A stretch of DNA of 64,000 bases from Helicobacter bilis (GCF_001999985.1 NZ_CP019645.1:1364001-1428000), one strand, 5' to 3'; shown: positions 1-9,694, counted from the first letter of the stretch. Translations and numbers: made by a program. Notes: generated by a model not told the origin, from the sequence alone.

Positions 1-133
1 GACCGCATGCTGACTTTTCATGGGCTGGGGCTACGACCACAACGCGTGCAATATCACTTAAAGCGTTACGCAGGGCAATCAAGCCTTGACTAAAATAGCC
101 ATCATCATTTGTTAAAAAAATTGTTTTTTTCAT
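1..133 (-). CDS. surE: 5'/3'-nucleotidase SurE (N-terminal part, runs off window)
   Basis: Only the first 44 codons lie in the window; the gene continues beyond base 1. The visible N-terminus reads [18 protein letters not shown] followed by VVVVAP and a HEKSACG stretch. This is the SurE signature: the NDDG motif near the start holds the metal-binding Asp pair, and the VVAP(D/A)xxxSA motif follows about 25 residues later. SurE is a divalent-metal survival phosphatase that removes phosphate from nucleoside monophosphates in the cytoplasm. An AAGG ribosome site precedes the ATG on the minus strand. Identification rests on the two N-terminal motifs only. Confidence 0.85.
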   Translation of the reverse strand, partial: MKKTIFLTNDDGYFSQGLIALRNALSDIARVVVVAPAHEKSACG

Positions 134-255
134 AAATTTACCTTAATTTATTGTTTAAAGGGCGTATTATATCTTATTTTATCGTTATCAAATAGCAAAT
201 AAGGCTATGTTAATGTAACAGAATCTAAGCTTTATATGGGTAATGTTTTTTAAGA

Positions 256-1122
256 TTATTTATAAAGCATTTCCAAAATACGCTCATACACTGCTATGTG
301 TTCTAGTTCTCTGTCAAGATCATCACCTATTTGTGATTTTTGGGCTATCATAGTTGATATTGCCTTGCCGTTATTTATAAGTTCTGTAATTGTGCTTGAT
401 ATGCTGTGAGATTGTTCTTGAATATCACACATGCCTTGATTTGTATTTTTCACACATTGATCGATAGTTTGCACATTTTCAATAACTGATTTTACCGAAG
501 TGTTTGTATCAACGAGACTTTTTTGTGTCCTTTCAGCTAGACTTCTCACCTCATCGGCTACGACTGCAAAGCCTCTGCCATGCTCTCCTGCCCTTGCTGC
601 TTCAATCGCTGCATTTAATGCTAATAAATTCGTTTGGTCTGCAATACCTGCGATAATATCTAAGATTCTATTTAAGTCATCAATGCCAGACAAAAGGCTT
701 TTAATATAATCTTCTAGATTCATATTTTCGCTATTTCTATCCATAGCAGAAGTTAAACCGCTTACAAAGCTATCAAAGCTCATATTTACATCATCAAGAT
801 TATTTTCTACACATTTAAAGTCTTCTGCAACATGGGCTAGAGTATCAGATACGCTTTTGAATGTCGGCACACTTGCTTTTAGCTGACTTAGCATTTTTTG
901 ATTGATATTATTAATAAGTTCTAATTTACGCATTTTCTTAGTAATAAAATATGTTTTATATTGTGCGTATTGTCTATGGAAAGAATCTACAAGGACATCA
1001 CTGAATACGCCATTTTCTTGCTTATAGAAAAATATAGCACTTAGAGTTTCATTGATATTCACACCAAGCAATTCTCCAAAAGTTGAGAACCCAACTACAG
1101 GAAAATCATTAAAAATTTGCAA
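256..1122 (-). CDS. 3' half of a frameshifted FIST-domain chemoreceptor: methyl-accepting signalling domain
   Basis: This 288-residue frame holds the last part of a FIST_C sensor domain ([14 protein letters not shown] near residue 10) and then a cytoplasmic chemotaxis signalling domain. The hairpin tip [20 protein letters not shown], followed by [13 protein letters not shown], is the CheA/CheW contact region and lies near residues 160-195. No membrane segment is visible, so the receptor would be a soluble transducer. The start codon of this frame is probably not used. It is the downstream half of the gene beginning at 2227: without one base of the A8 run at 1222-1229 the two halves read through as a single protein of 656 residues. 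Confidence 0.8.
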   Translation of the reverse strand: MQIFNDFPVVGFSTFGELLGVNINETLSAIFFYKQENGVFSDVLVDSFHRQYAQYKTYFITKKMRKLELINNINQKMLSQLKASVPTFKSVSDTLAHVAEDFKCVENNLDDVNMSFDSFVSGLTSAMDRNSENMNLEDYIKSLLSGIDDLNRILDIIAGIADQTNLLALNAAIEAARAGEHGRGFAVVADEVRSLAERTQKSLVDTNTSVKSVIENVQTIDQCVKNTNQGMCDIQEQSHSISSTITELINNGKAISTMIAQKSQIGDDLDRELEHIAVYERILEMLYK

Positions 1123-1195
1123 TGAAGAAAGTCTTTGCGTATTGTTTAGTCGCCTTAAAATACAATCATTAAATATCGCACCAAGCGGTTTTGGC

Positions 1196-2227
1196 TTATT
1201 TCTTGCAAACTCTTCGTAATCTTTTTTTTGTAGATTCTATAAAGTCAGTTCTTTTTAAAAGCAGAATCTCTTCTCCCTTATCAACATCGCAATAAAGACA
1301 TATTTTGCCATTTTCTATATCAAAATTTGCTACTGAACGCACATAGATTTCATCTTGTATTTTTACACCAAATGTGTATTCTTGCATATAAGTTGGGACT
1401 TTTTCAACAGGGCAGTTAAAATGTGTGGCAAGGGCTTGCAGGGCATTTACTTGCGTATAGGTTTTTGTGTCTAAAAAATCTGTAATAACGCGTGTTTTCA
1501 TATCAGCATCAAGCACTACAAAATGTGTATTTGTAGGTGCAAAATTTTGTGTTTTAAAGATTCCAAAACGATAACTTTCACGCAATTTGACATAGGTTAG
1601 CACCGCTACATTTTGCACAACGCTCGTGTTATTATAAATGTAGGTGTTTTTGAAATCAAGCTTTCCACCAGCACTTCCACCCACATAAAAACATGGCAAT
1701 TTACCTGCATTATAAATCGCTTCCATCAAGAAGCTCTCACTACCACTAAGCCCATCAACAAGCACATACCCTAGCGTATCTGTATGCGTGGCTTTAAAGG
1801 GTAAGTTCACCTTTCTTACTTCACTTTCAAGCTGTGAGATTTGTGCATTTATATCAGCAGAATCTTTATGCAGGGGCAGCGTATGCACATGTATATGCTC
1901 TATCATACCTTCGGCAAAAAGCATGATAGCAACACCATCACCCTCCATATCATTACCATAAAATTTATCACATGTTTTTAGCTCATCTTGACTGCATAAA
2001 AGCCCAGATGAACTTGCTAAAATCACAACGCAATCATGTGGTAATGTCTGTTTTATCTTATTTGCAATACTTGCAAAATCCATATTTGGCATAAGATAGC
2101 CAATGGCTAATTTTGGCTGAATGGTGAGATTATTAAGCCTTTCTTCTATCTCATGACTTTTAAGATATAGGCTTACTATATGTGTTGTAATTTGCTCTTT
2201 TTGTTGTTTTTTTCTAAAACCAAACAT
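1196..2227 (-). CDS. 5' half of a frameshifted FIST-domain chemoreceptor: FIST sensor domain
   Basis: The frame encodes 343 residues with a FIST_N and FIST_C arrangement: [12 protein letters not shown] near residue 40, then [20 protein letters not shown] and the glycine-rich [13 protein letters not shown] near residue 180. FIST domains sense small ligands, probably amino acids, in signal-transduction proteins. A strong AAAAGGAAAACT site precedes the ATG. The frame stops 11 codons after an A8 run on the coding strand (1222-1229). Reading with seven A gives [20 protein letters not shown] and continues into the signalling domain, which shows that the stop is caused by the slip. It may be phase variation, a recent mutation or a base-call error. 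Confidence 0.8.
   Translation of the reverse strand: MFGFRKKQQKEQITTHIVSLYLKSHEIEERLNNLTIQPKLAIGYLMPNMDFASIANKIKQTLPHDCVVILASSSGLLCSQDELKTCDKFYGNDMEGDGVAIMLFAEGMIEHIHVHTLPLHKDSADINAQISQLESEVRKVNLPFKATHTDTLGYVLVDGLSGSESFLMEAIYNAGKLPCFYVGGSAGGKLDFKNTYIYNNTSVVQNVAVLTYVKLRESYRFGIFKTQNFAPTNTHFVVLDADMKTRVITDFLDTKTYTQVNALQALATHFNCPVEKVPTYMQEYTFGVKIQDEIYVRSVANFDIENGKICLYCDVDKGEEILLLKRTDFIESTKKRLRRVCKK
1222..1229 (-). repeat. A8 homopolymer at the chemoreceptor frameshift
   Basis: Eight T on the plus strand (eight A in the coding strand) sit exactly where the two halves of the FIST chemoreceptor change frame. The span 2227 to 256 is 1972 bases; removing one gives 657 whole codons including the stop. 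A run of this length can slip during replication. Confidence 0.75.
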
Positions 2228-2480
2228 AGTTTTCCTTTTATCATCATAAAACTTAGAATCTTGTATATTGTTTATTCAATTAGATTCTATGAAACTATGC
2301 TTATTATAACTTTGTAGAATCTAAATTTTGCACCCCAATTACTAATTCTATAACAAAACAGAATTTTAACAATCTTTTGCATTAATATAGATTACATTGT
2401 GTATTTTTTATATAAATGATAAAATAAAGAGTTACTATTTTTTACATTAAAGATAAAATACATAAAGCACCACTCAAAGT

Positions 2481-3401
2481 CTAAGGTTTTAGACTCTTGT
2501 TTTTATACTTTTTATAGTCTTGTAAAAACACAGGCATAGCTATCAAAACACCAGATATGATAATGAGTGTAATGCCGCTTAATGTCATCATATTAGGCAG
2601 AGAATCTCCAAGCATTACTCCAAAAATCACACCCCATACAATACGCATATAATCAAGCGGGGATATAAGCCCAGCAGGGGCTAGTATGAAAGCCCTTGTT
2701 AGAAACATTTGTCCTAAAGTCCCAAGTATCCCTAAGATAAGGATACCTATCCATTCACGCACATTTGGTATGCTAAAGCCAGATAAATGTGGAATCTCAA
2801 TAAACATAAACACCCCACCAACGACAACCATAGTCATGGCAAAGCCCATAATCATACTTGATTCATTAAAATATTCTTTCAAGTCCTTTAAACTCATATA
2901 AGCTAATGCCATCATGATTCCATTAATAATACCTGCAATAATATTATCAATCCCTAGACTTTCAGTGCGTATATCACAGATACAAATCACCCCAACAAAG
3001 CCTATCATCGTTGCTAATATGATGGGTAATCTCACATGCTCTTTTGTAAAAAGCAGTGTAAATAACACAATATAAATAGGCATAGTCTGTGCAAAGGCTG
3101 AAGCAGTCCCAAGCGAGATAGTAGCGATATTATAAAACATAGCAAGCATAGCTAATCCACCTGTAAGAGAACGCATAAGTAATCTCAAATAGCCACCTTT
3201 TTTGCGTGGTTTAGAATCTGGCTTAAAAGGTGGATAAAAACACCACCAAATACCTATACAAACCACCGTGAAAACATGACGAAAAAATATAAGCTCCATA
3301 GAAGACATGGAATCTAAAAGCTTAACACACGCATTCATTAAAGAAAAAGTAAGTGAAGCAGCAAACATGAATAAAATGCCGCTCATAGCACTTTGACGCA
3401 T
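2481..3401 (-). CDS. EamA/DMT-family transporter
   Basis: A 306-residue, very hydrophobic protein with about ten predicted membrane segments in two homologous halves of five, the usual layout of the drug/metabolite transporter (EamA) family. The first half holds a conserved FRH(V/T) sequence near residue 40 and ATISLGTASAFAQTMPIYIV near residue 95. The second half ends with LISPLDYMRIVWGVIFG. Family members export or import metabolites across the inner membrane; the substrate cannot be told from sequence. An AAGGA site precedes the ATG. It stands alone, with intergenic gaps of about 200-250 bases on both sides. Confidence 0.85.
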   Translation of the reverse strand: MRQSAMSGILFMFAASLTFSLMNACVKLLDSMSSMELIFFRHVFTVVCIGIWWCFYPPFKPDSKPRKKGGYLRLLMRSLTGGLAMLAMFYNIATISLGTASAFAQTMPIYIVLFTLLFTKEHVRLPIILATMIGFVGVICICDIRTESLGIDNIIAGIINGIMMALAYMSLKDLKEYFNESSMIMGFAMTMVVVGGVFMFIEIPHLSGFSIPNVREWIGILILGILGTLGQMFLTRAFILAPAGLISPLDYMRIVWGVIFGVMLGDSLPNMMTLSGITLIIISGVLIAMPVFLQDYKKYKNKSLKP

Positions 3402-3630
3402 AATAATCCTTATCTAAACAAAGCCCTAATTATAGCAAATATAGCTAAAGCTTAGATTCTATGTCTCATCAATGTTTTTAGCTTGTTTCCTACAAGATAA
3501 TCTCATGGAATTTACATGTATTGCATAAAGCTTGTTAAAATTAGTATGCAAAAAATCTATATGCTGTTAAGAAAGAATACTTATTGCTATAATACAAAAG
3601 ATTCTAATGTTTAAAATAATAAGGACAGAT

Positions 3631-4839
3631 ATGAAACTCATAGGCACAAGCATAATGCTCCCTTGCGATGAAGTATGGGAGGTTGTAGAACATGGTGGTA
3701 TTATCATTGATTCTGGTATGATTAAAGAAGTTGGCGATTTTAATTCATTGAGACAAAAATATAGTAATTGCGATTTTGTGTTTTATAAAAATCATGTTAT
3801 GCTACCAGCTTTTATTAACTCTCATATACATTTTGAATTTAGCAAGAATGATACAAGTTTTTGTTATGGGGATTTTGATATATGGCTTGATAGCGTTATG
3901 GCAAATCGTGGTGAAGTCCTAAAGCACAATACACAGGCAATGCAGCAGGCTATAAGGACGCAAAAGCGTAGTGGCGTGGGCAGTGTCTGTGCGATTAGTA
4001 GCTATGATTTGGATTTAGAGTTATTATTAGATTCTAAACTCAAAGTGATTTATTGCCATGAAGTGTTGGGGGCAATGGAGAGTGATTTCACACAACAAGC
4101 CCTAAATATCTCAAATCGCCTTGAAAAGACTTTGTCTTTAAAAAATGCTACATTTACACCCGCATTAGCCTTGCACGCACCATATTCCATAAATCCAAAA
4201 ATAGCACATTATGTGGTTGAGCTTGCTATGCGTTATAACCTTTTGCTTTCAACACATTTTTTAGAATCTAGACAAGAGTTAGAATGGCTTAGTGAGAATA
4301 CAGGGTATTTTAAGGAATTTTATGCAAAGAATTTTCAGGTAAAAGATGCAAAGGCACATTTTAGCATAGATAGCTTTTTAGATTTATTAGGCGATATACA
4401 TACTCTTTTTGTGCATTGTTTGTATGCAGATTCTAACCTTAAAGAAAGACTATTAAAACAAGGGTCTATTATCTCTTGTCCTAGATCTAACCTTTTATTG
4501 CAAGGCAAAATGGGATTAAATCATATCATTGCTACTGATGGTAAAAGCTCGAATGCTGATGTTGATATTTTAGAAGAGATTCGTTACGCACTTTTTGCGA
4601 CACTTAGTCAAGATAAAGCACAAGATATAGAATCTTTAAGCAAGGATTTAATCTATTCTATCACGCGTAATAGCGCAAAAGCACTAGGTTTAAATAATGG
4701 CAGTCTTAAAGCAGGAAAATGTGCTGATATTGTGCTATTTAAATTGCCATTTAACCGCCTTGATAATATCGCTCAAAGCTTTATCTTGCATGCAAAACAA
4801 GCCGCAAGATTGCTTGTAAATGGGAATGATGTTTTATGA
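3631..4839 (+). CDS. mqnX: Aminodeoxyfutalosine deaminase MqnX (amidohydrolase)
   Basis: A 402-residue amidohydrolase of the HP0267 type. The product deaminates 6-amino-6-deoxyfutalosine to futalosine in the futalosine route to menaquinone, the route used by Helicobacter and Campylobacter. Metal and catalytic residues are visible in LPAFINSHIHFEFS (HxH), ALALHAPYS, LSTHFLES, FVHC and IATDGKSSN, in the expected order for a TIM-barrel deaminase. The ATG at 3631 is preferred over the in-frame ATG at 3607 because AAGGACAGAT directly precedes it and family members begin here. Function is assigned by family resemblance; a generic chlorohydrolase/deaminase label is the fallback. Confidence 0.8.
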   Translation: MKLIGTSIMLPCDEVWEVVEHGGIIIDSGMIKEVGDFNSLRQKYSNCDFVFYKNHVMLPAFINSHIHFEFSKNDTSFCYGDFDIWLDSVMANRGEVLKHNTQAMQQAIRTQKRSGVGSVCAISSYDLDLELLLDSKLKVIYCHEVLGAMESDFTQQALNISNRLEKTLSLKNATFTPALALHAPYSINPKIAHYVVELAMRYNLLLSTHFLESRQELEWLSENTGYFKEFYAKNFQVKDAKAHFSIDSFLDLLGDIHTLFVHCLYADSNLKERLLKQGSIISCPRSNLLLQGKMGLNHIIATDGKSSNADVDILEEIRYALFATLSQDKAQDIESLSKDLIYSITRNSAKALGLNNGSLKAGKCADIVLFKLPFNRLDNIAQSFILHAKQAARLLVNGNDVL

Positions 4840-4930
4840 TAATGCTTTAATAATATTGCGTGGTTTATATGTTTATCGTATTGTGTCTTTGAAAAGAGTA
4901 GAGAATCTTTTTTAGATTCTATACTTTAAA

Positions 4931-4957
4931 GATTTTTCGCTACGCTCAAAATGACAA
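4931..4957 (+). repeat. Half copy of a TGACA-ended dispersed repeat
   Basis: This intergenic stretch contains TTTCGCTACGCTCAAAATGACAA. It resembles the right half of elements that lie inside coding regions at 6571-6696 and 57561-57644 (TTTCG, then a GCTC, then ATGACAA). Only one end is recognisable here. Confidence 0.4.
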
Positions 4958-5000
4958 AAAAGTAGAAACTATTTTAAGTTATGTATATCGATATAGAATC

Positions 5001-5816
5001 TTATCTTAGATAAGTAAGTTTTGCTAACTTATACTGCTTACTACATTCAACGATTTTTCCATGAAACCTTGCCATAACTTGTGCTAATGGCATATCACCA
5101 TACAAATCACTTGCCCTATAAAGATTCTGTGTTAAAAAGTCTTGCATTGAGTGATAATCATCAAAAAGCAAACCGCAATGCCCAAGTAAGCGTTGTGTAT
5201 AGCTATCAACCACCATTTCTTCTCTTTTTAACGCATAGTTTAAAATACTTGATGCACTCTCAAGCCCAATGCCTTTTTGAGATAAAAGCCACTCTTTTGT
5301 AACATGTAGTGAGAAATTATGAAAAGTTTCAAAATCCTTTATAATATTTTTCGCTAGGGCGACTAAACGCGTTGCTTTTTGCTGATAGAATCCAGAGATT
5401 CTAATAAGAGGCATAATATCTTGTGGCAAAAGATTTGCAAGTTGCTTGAGTATCAAATCTTGATAATGTGGTTGGGCGATTTGTGTGAGTTGTGGATTAG
5501 GATAATTGCTATATAGATGTATATCATCATTTAGGTTTTTTGTAAGATTATTATAAAAAAACATGTAGAGATTACTAAGGCTAGTAGCAGCATATTCATA
5601 CTTTGTATTCTGTCCTAAAATAGCAGCAAAGCAAAGGCTTAAATCCATCTCAATCTGTGCTGCTCCATTTATCTCAATGCCATTTTCTACACGCAAAGAC
5701 AAGAAGCTAGGCCACCACCAGCTTTGCTTATCCCCGACATTATAATGTTGGCGTAAAATCACAAGCAAGTCAAATCCATCATTAATCTCTATATTTTGTA
5801 GAAAAGGTGGTAACAT
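5001..5816 (-). CDS. magIII: 3-methyladenine DNA glycosylase MagIII (endonuclease III superfamily)
   Basis: A 271-residue HhH-GPD base-excision enzyme. It resembles Helicobacter pylori MagIII (about 218 residues), which removes 3-methyladenine from alkylated DNA. Landmarks are QSWWWPSFLSLR near residue 30, the AAILGQNTKYEYA helix, the helix-hairpin-helix LLSQKGIGLESASSILNYAL and the catalytic Asp in MVVDSYTQRLLG. The protein ends with MARFHGKIVECSKQ, as in MagIII. It is longer than the H. pylori protein, mostly in the region between the first two motifs. AAAAGGAAACACT precedes the ATG. A broken copy of its 3' end lies at 44673-44819. Confidence 0.8.
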   Translation of the reverse strand: MLPPFLQNIEINDGFDLLVILRQHYNVGDKQSWWWPSFLSLRVENGIEINGAAQIEMDLSLCFAAILGQNTKYEYAATSLSNLYMFFYNNLTKNLNDDIHLYSNYPNPQLTQIAQPHYQDLILKQLANLLPQDIMPLIRISGFYQQKATRLVALAKNIIKDFETFHNFSLHVTKEWLLSQKGIGLESASSILNYALKREEMVVDSYTQRLLGHCGLLFDDYHSMQDFLTQNLYRASDLYGDMPLAQVMARFHGKIVECSKQYKLAKLTYLR

Positions 5817-5975
5817 AGTGTTTCCTTTTTTATTTTCTGTGTTTATTGTATGAGTATTATACTAAGCTTTGTGTGAGAATGTATATACCAGTTTCTGTGT
5901 AGTGCAATCTCAATGTGAGTTAAAATGGATGGTTGAATAAAATGTTGTAATACAAGGATATAGAGATTATTTTTA

Positions 5976-5984
5976 TGCTATAAT
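5976..5984 (+). promoter_or_regulatory. Extended -10 promoter of the first TupA-like gene
   Basis: TGCTATAAT matches an extended -10 element and lies 47 bases before the start codon. The same sequence precedes all three TupA-like genes, and the shared block begins only four bases upstream of it (5972), so copy 1 keeps its own -35 region. Confidence 0.6.
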
Positions 5985-6368
5985 ACCCCACACTTCACAA
6001 AAAACCACAAATTAACACAAAAGGATACACATGGGATTACGAAAACTTATAAGAAAAACTTCTTGGTATAAAAACTATCAAGCAAAGAAAGAATCAAAAA
6101 TGAGTGATGAAGAATACTTCATATACAGACATAAAAAAATCTTTGGCTATACACCAGATTTTAAAAATCCACAAACCTTTAATGAAAAAATCATTCATAG
6201 AATCTTATTTGATAGAAATCCAATATATACAGCCCTAGCAGATAAACTCAAAGCTAGAATCTATATAGCAACAATATTAAAAGACTTTAATGCTAACAAT
6301 ACACTAGACTCTAACAAAGATGCTAATACTCTAGTTTCTCATACAAATCATATAACTCATATAACTAC

Positions 6369-6381
6369 GGGGGGGGGGGGG
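6369..6381 (+). repeat. Poly-G tract, 13 G
   Basis: Thirteen G inside the coding region of TupA-like copy 1. The in-frame copy (35864-35875) has 12, so this copy is out of frame by +1. Poly-G tracts of this length are classic slipped-strand switches in Helicobacter and Campylobacter. Confidence 0.9.
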
Positions 6382-6570
6382 CAAATATAGCCTAAATCAA
6401 AACAACACAGATTTACAAAATAATCCTACTTTAAACACAACAACTTCTATTACCCCACAAACACAAAATAAAGAATATTGCAATCCAAATCAAAATAACA
6501 CAGAATCTAGCAATAAAACTTCACAAGCAACACAACATAAAGAAAATGAAAGTATAAATTCTACTTCCAT

Positions 6571-6696
6571 TTGTCATACTGAACCTTTAGGTGAAGTATC
6601 TAAAACTTTAGAATCCAAACAAGATTTAAGCAAAGATATTTCGTGCTTACACACTCGCACGAGCGAAGCTCTTGCCCACACTTGCAAATATGACAA
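6571..6696 (+). repeat. TTGTCAT...ATGACAA element inside TupA-like copy 1
   Basis: A 126-base segment (42 codons) bounded by the inverted ends TTGTCAT and ATGACAA, with an internal palindrome GAGCGAAGCTC. It is read as part of the linker of the TupA-like gene. A shorter relative with the same ends, 84 bases, lies in frame in the NuoF-GltD gene at 57561-57644. Confidence 0.55.
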
Positions 6697-7989
6697 GAAT
6701 CTAGATTCTAAAAATTATACCCTAAACCCCGCAGCCCACCCAAATTCAGCACAGAATCTAGAACCCACACCAACAGAGCACGCAAACAAAACTACAAATT
6801 CTAGCAGTTGTTCTGTGGCTTTGGAGACTTTGGCTGACTTAGGGGGTAGGAGTTATCTAAGCGATATGACTATCCATCACAATTCAGCCAATCGCCCAAA
6901 TTGCATAGACAAGGGAGTAAATTTAGAGAATCTAGAACCCACACAAAACACACCACAAAATCCTATACCTAACCAAGCAACACAGAATCTAAGCTCACTT
7001 CTTACTAAAGATTCCTTGCTTTTTAAGCCAATAGACACACTCACACAAGAACTCTTTAATACAAACTCTTGCCCTTATTTACCAAAACTCTATGGAATCT
7101 ATAAAAGTGTTAATGAGATTGATTTCTCTAAACTTCCACAAAGCTTTGTATTAAAGACAAATCACGATTGTGGTGGTGTAGTCTTAGTGAAAGATAAAGA
7201 CACTTTTTTAAAAGATTCTAAAAGCTTTAATGAAGCTATAACTAAACTCACAAATCATTTAAACACAAACTTTTACACACTTTATAGAGAATGGCATTAT
7301 AAAGATATAGAGCCTAGAATCTTTGCGGAGGAGATGTTGGGGGAGCAAGAGAGGGGTATAGAGGGTCAAATACTTTTGCCAAATATAGATACAACGGCAA
7401 TAAGTATTAATGTATTGGTGTATAGATTTTTTACTTTTGGTGAGACAAAATACATACAAGCGAGCGATATGGATGTTTATGGCACAAGATATTTTTATGA
7501 TGCAAACTGGAATTTTCAGCCGTTTAGCTACAATAATAAAATTTTGTCAGATGAGCTACCAAAGCCAAAAATATTGGAAGAATCTGTAATGATAGCCAAT
7601 ATGTTATCATATCTATTTAGTTTTGTAAGAGTTGATTTATATATTATGCCTCAAAAAGTAATTGTAGGGGAACTTACTTTTACCCCAGAAGGTGGCACAT
7701 GCAAATTCACCCCGAACGAATGGGATAGAAAACTAGGGGAGTTGTGGAAATAAGGTTGTTGGATTTTATCGTACTTTCATGTAGCAAATTCTTTATCATC
7801 TATGCATTGAAGCATATCTAATGGATGCGTTTAGGCATACAGGTTGAAAGAAATAAAAAATAGTTTATTTGTTTTTTACTCTATGCGAGATGGAAATGCT
7901 TTTTTATGATAAACAAAACTAAACTTAAAATCATAAAAATATCTTGACTTTATTGCAAAAATATCTTATAATCACTTCTTTTTTTGTGT

Positions 7990-8067
7990 CGGGGCGTAGC
8001 TCAGTCTGGTTAGAGTACTTGGTTTGGGACCAAGGGGTCGAAGGTTCGAATCCTTTCGCCCCGACCA
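7990..8067 (+). tRNA. tRNA-Pro (TGG)
   Basis: Cloverleaf with a CGGGGCG/CGCCCCG acceptor stem, D arm TAGCTCAG, anticodon TGG in the loop TTTGGGA, and T arm GGTTCGAATCC. The 3' CCA is encoded. It is first of four tRNA genes on the same strand. Confidence 0.95.
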
Positions 8068-8098
8068 TTTTCACTATAAGTTATTTCAGGATATCTAT

Positions 8099-8176
8099 GG
8101 TGGGTGTAGCTCAGTTGGTTAGAGCATCAGGTTGTGGCTCTGAGGGTCGTGGGTTCGAGCCCCATCATCCACCCCA
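8099..8176 (+). tRNA. tRNA-His (GTG)
   Basis: Cloverleaf with a GTGGGTG acceptor arm and the extra 5' G opposite discriminator C that is diagnostic for tRNA-His. The anticodon GTG sits in GTTGTGGCT, the T arm is GGTTCGAGCC and the CCA is encoded. Confidence 0.95.
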
Positions 8177-8219
8177 TATTTCTACATTGTTACAAAGCAT
8201 AATATAAGCGAAGCTTTAT

Positions 8220-8296
8220 GCGTCCATAGCTCAATTGGATAGAGCACCAGACTTCGGATCTGGGGGTTAGGGGTTCGACTCCCTTTGGGCGTACCA
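8220..8296 (+). tRNA. tRNA-Arg (TCG)
   Basis: Cloverleaf with an acceptor stem GCGTCCA/TGGGCGT, anticodon stem CCAGA/TCTGG and loop CTTCGGA giving anticodon TCG; the T arm GGTTCGACTCC and CCA are present. Confidence 0.93.
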
Positions 8297-8302
8297 CTTC
8301 AT

Positions 8303-8379
8303 GCGCTCATAGCTCAGCTGGATAGAGCAACGGCCTTCTAAGCCGTAGGTCAGAGGTTCGAATCCTCTTGGGCGTACCA
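8303..8379 (+). tRNA. tRNA-Arg (TCT)
   Basis: Cloverleaf with acceptor GCGCTCA/TGGGCGT, anticodon stem ACGGC/GCCGT and loop CTTCTAA giving anticodon TCT; the T arm is GGTTCGAATCC and CCA is encoded. Only six bases separate it from the preceding tRNA. Confidence 0.93.
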
Positions 8380-8532
8380 CTTCTTTCTGGATTTTCAATT
8401 AACCATACAAAGTATTTTTTCGCATGTTGCGTGGCGTTGCGGAGGTAATAATTTTATTATGCTGTAATGCTAACATCTTAACAAGATTAAGATAGAATAC
8501 CATTCATTTTAAATATATGAAAAAGGATATAC

Positions 8533-8787
8533 ATGGAACTAAAACTTGCTAAAGAAAGTCTCAAGGCAGATATCAAGGCAAACACCATTACATTTGAAGC
8601 AATGGCAAAAAAGGTGGAAGAAAGCGGTAGCAAAGGTGCAATATTTTATCTTGATAGAGAAAATGCGGAAAAAGATTTGAAAAAACTTGAGAGCTTTTTC
8701 AAAGGGAAAAATCATCACACGCTTATACGAGAATTGCGTTATAGCATGGATACAAAGGATTATATTTACGAAGTGCATATTTTATAA
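8533..8787 (+). CDS. Small conserved-looking hypothetical protein
   Basis: An 84-residue, highly charged protein beginning MELKLAKESLKADIKANTIT, with no signal peptide or membrane segment. It is probably mostly helical: EAMAKKVEESGSKG is followed by LDRENAEKDLKKLESFFKGK. A good AAAAAGGATATAC site places the ATG. I do not recognise the family. It stands alone downstream of the tRNA cluster; overlapping frames on both strands here look like shadows. Confidence 0.6.
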   Translation: MELKLAKESLKADIKANTITFEAMAKKVEESGSKGAIFYLDRENAEKDLKKLESFFKGKNHHTLIRELRYSMDTKDYIYEVHIL

Positions 8788-9001
8788 GCTAAATGTTGTT
8801 TCATATCGCCATGCGGTAATGAGTGTCTCATTTACCCTACATGCCAAAGAATCTAGGATGGTCCAGCAGGGTGGGACTACTTTATAAAGTCAAATAACTT
8901 TGATTATACATAGTTTGGGCTTTTGTGGAACAATGCATTTTGTTGCTTGGTTAATAATTTTTGGTTAAAATCTCGCAAATTCTTTATTATGAGGAGAAAT
9001 T

Positions 9002-9694
9002 ATGGGAATTTATGATAGAAATTACACTCAAAATACACAAGAAGTAGATTATCAATCTTCATATAGTGATACTGCTCTTGTGAATTTTGTAAAAACGACA
9101 TATAAATTTTTTGCAGGCAGTTTGCTTTTAGCGACAATAGGTGCATTGGTTGGGTTTTATGATCCTGTTTTGGTTGCACAATATAGAATTCCAATTTTTG
9201 TGCTTGAACTTGCACTGATTTTTGGTCTGGGTTTTGTGCAAGATAAGCCCGGTATTAATCTGGCTGTATTTGCCGCATTTGCTTTCATTAGTGGTTTGGC
9301 TTTGGTCCCGCTTTTATCGTTTGTGATGGCGAAAAATTCGGCGATTGTAGCTCAAGCTCTTGCTATGACTACTATTATTTTTGGTATCATGAGTATTTTT
9401 GCTTTGAAAACTAAAAAAGATTTGGCAAATATGGGGACTGCATTATTCTGGTCAGTGCTTGTGATTTTTGTATTTGGTCTTTTAAATATGTTTGTTTTCA
9501 AAAGCCCTATGTTTCAGTTTGCAATTGCAAGTGCAGTAGTGCTTATCTTTAGTTTGTATATCGCTTATGATACACAAAATATTGTAAGAGGTCGTTATGA
9601 TAATCCTATTATGGCGGCTATCTCTTTATACCTTGATGTGTTGAATATCTTTACTGCATTACTGCAGATATTAGGTCTTTCAAATAAGGATTAA
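9002..9694 (+). CDS. Bax inhibitor-1/YccA family membrane protein
   Basis: A 230-residue protein with about seven predicted membrane helices after a 30-residue soluble start. The helices end in SLYIAYDTQNIVRG and ISLYLDVLNIFTALLQILG, the conserved C-terminal signature of the BI-1 (TMBIM/YccA/YbhL) family, including the aspartates linked to pH-dependent ion leak. H. pylori has one such protein of this size. In bacteria its role is poorly known; YccA interacts with the FtsH protease. GAGGAG six bases before the ATG fixes the start. Single-gene transcription unit. Confidence 0.9.
   Translation: MGIYDRNYTQNTQEVDYQSSYSDTALVNFVKTTYKFFAGSLLLATIGALVGFYDPVLVAQYRIPIFVLELALIFGLGFVQDKPGINLAVFAAFAFISGLALVPLLSFVMAKNSAIVAQALAMTTIIFGIMSIFALKTKKDLANMGTALFWSVLVIFVFGLLNMFVFKSPMFQFAIASAVVLIFSLYIAYDTQNIVRGRYDNPIMAAISLYLDVLNIFTALLQILGLSNKD

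Larger units (their letters stand above)
6031..7753 (+). pseudogene. TupA-like ATP-grasp protein, copy 1 (phase OFF, G13)
   Basis: The first 90 residues (YKNYQAKKESKMSDEEYFIY, then FNEKIIHRILFDRNPIYTAL) and the last 225 (LPKLYGIYKSVNEIDFSKLP, FVLKTNHDCGGVV, IFAEEML, VRVDLY, VVGELTFTPEGGT-like) are those of the TupA-like ATP-grasp family, which is found in surface-polysaccharide clusters and is thought to join an amino acid to a glycan. Between them lies an unusual Asn/Thr/Ser-rich linker of about 250 residues. The linker contains a run of 13 G (6369-6381); translation stops right after GGGGQI at 6390. The span is 1723 bases, one more than a multiple of three, so loss of one G restores a 573-residue protein. 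The C-terminal third differs from copies 2 and 3. Its promoter and RBS are intact. Confidence 0.85.

Noticed and set aside
4902-4920. Hairpin AGAATCT-T5-AGATTCT as a terminator after mqnX
   Set aside because: It is just two facing copies of the abundant octamer and is not followed by a T run.
6815-7753. Separate gene starting at the in-frame ATG at 6815 (and its twin at 28857)
   Set aside because: There is no ribosome site before it, the frame is the continuation of the TupA-like gene after the poly-G slip, and the same residues lie inside one long protein in copy 3.
8813-8836. Hairpin GGTAATGAG/CTCATTTACC as a regulatory RNA or terminator
   Set aside because: The stem has a bulge, no T run follows and no RNA family is recognised.
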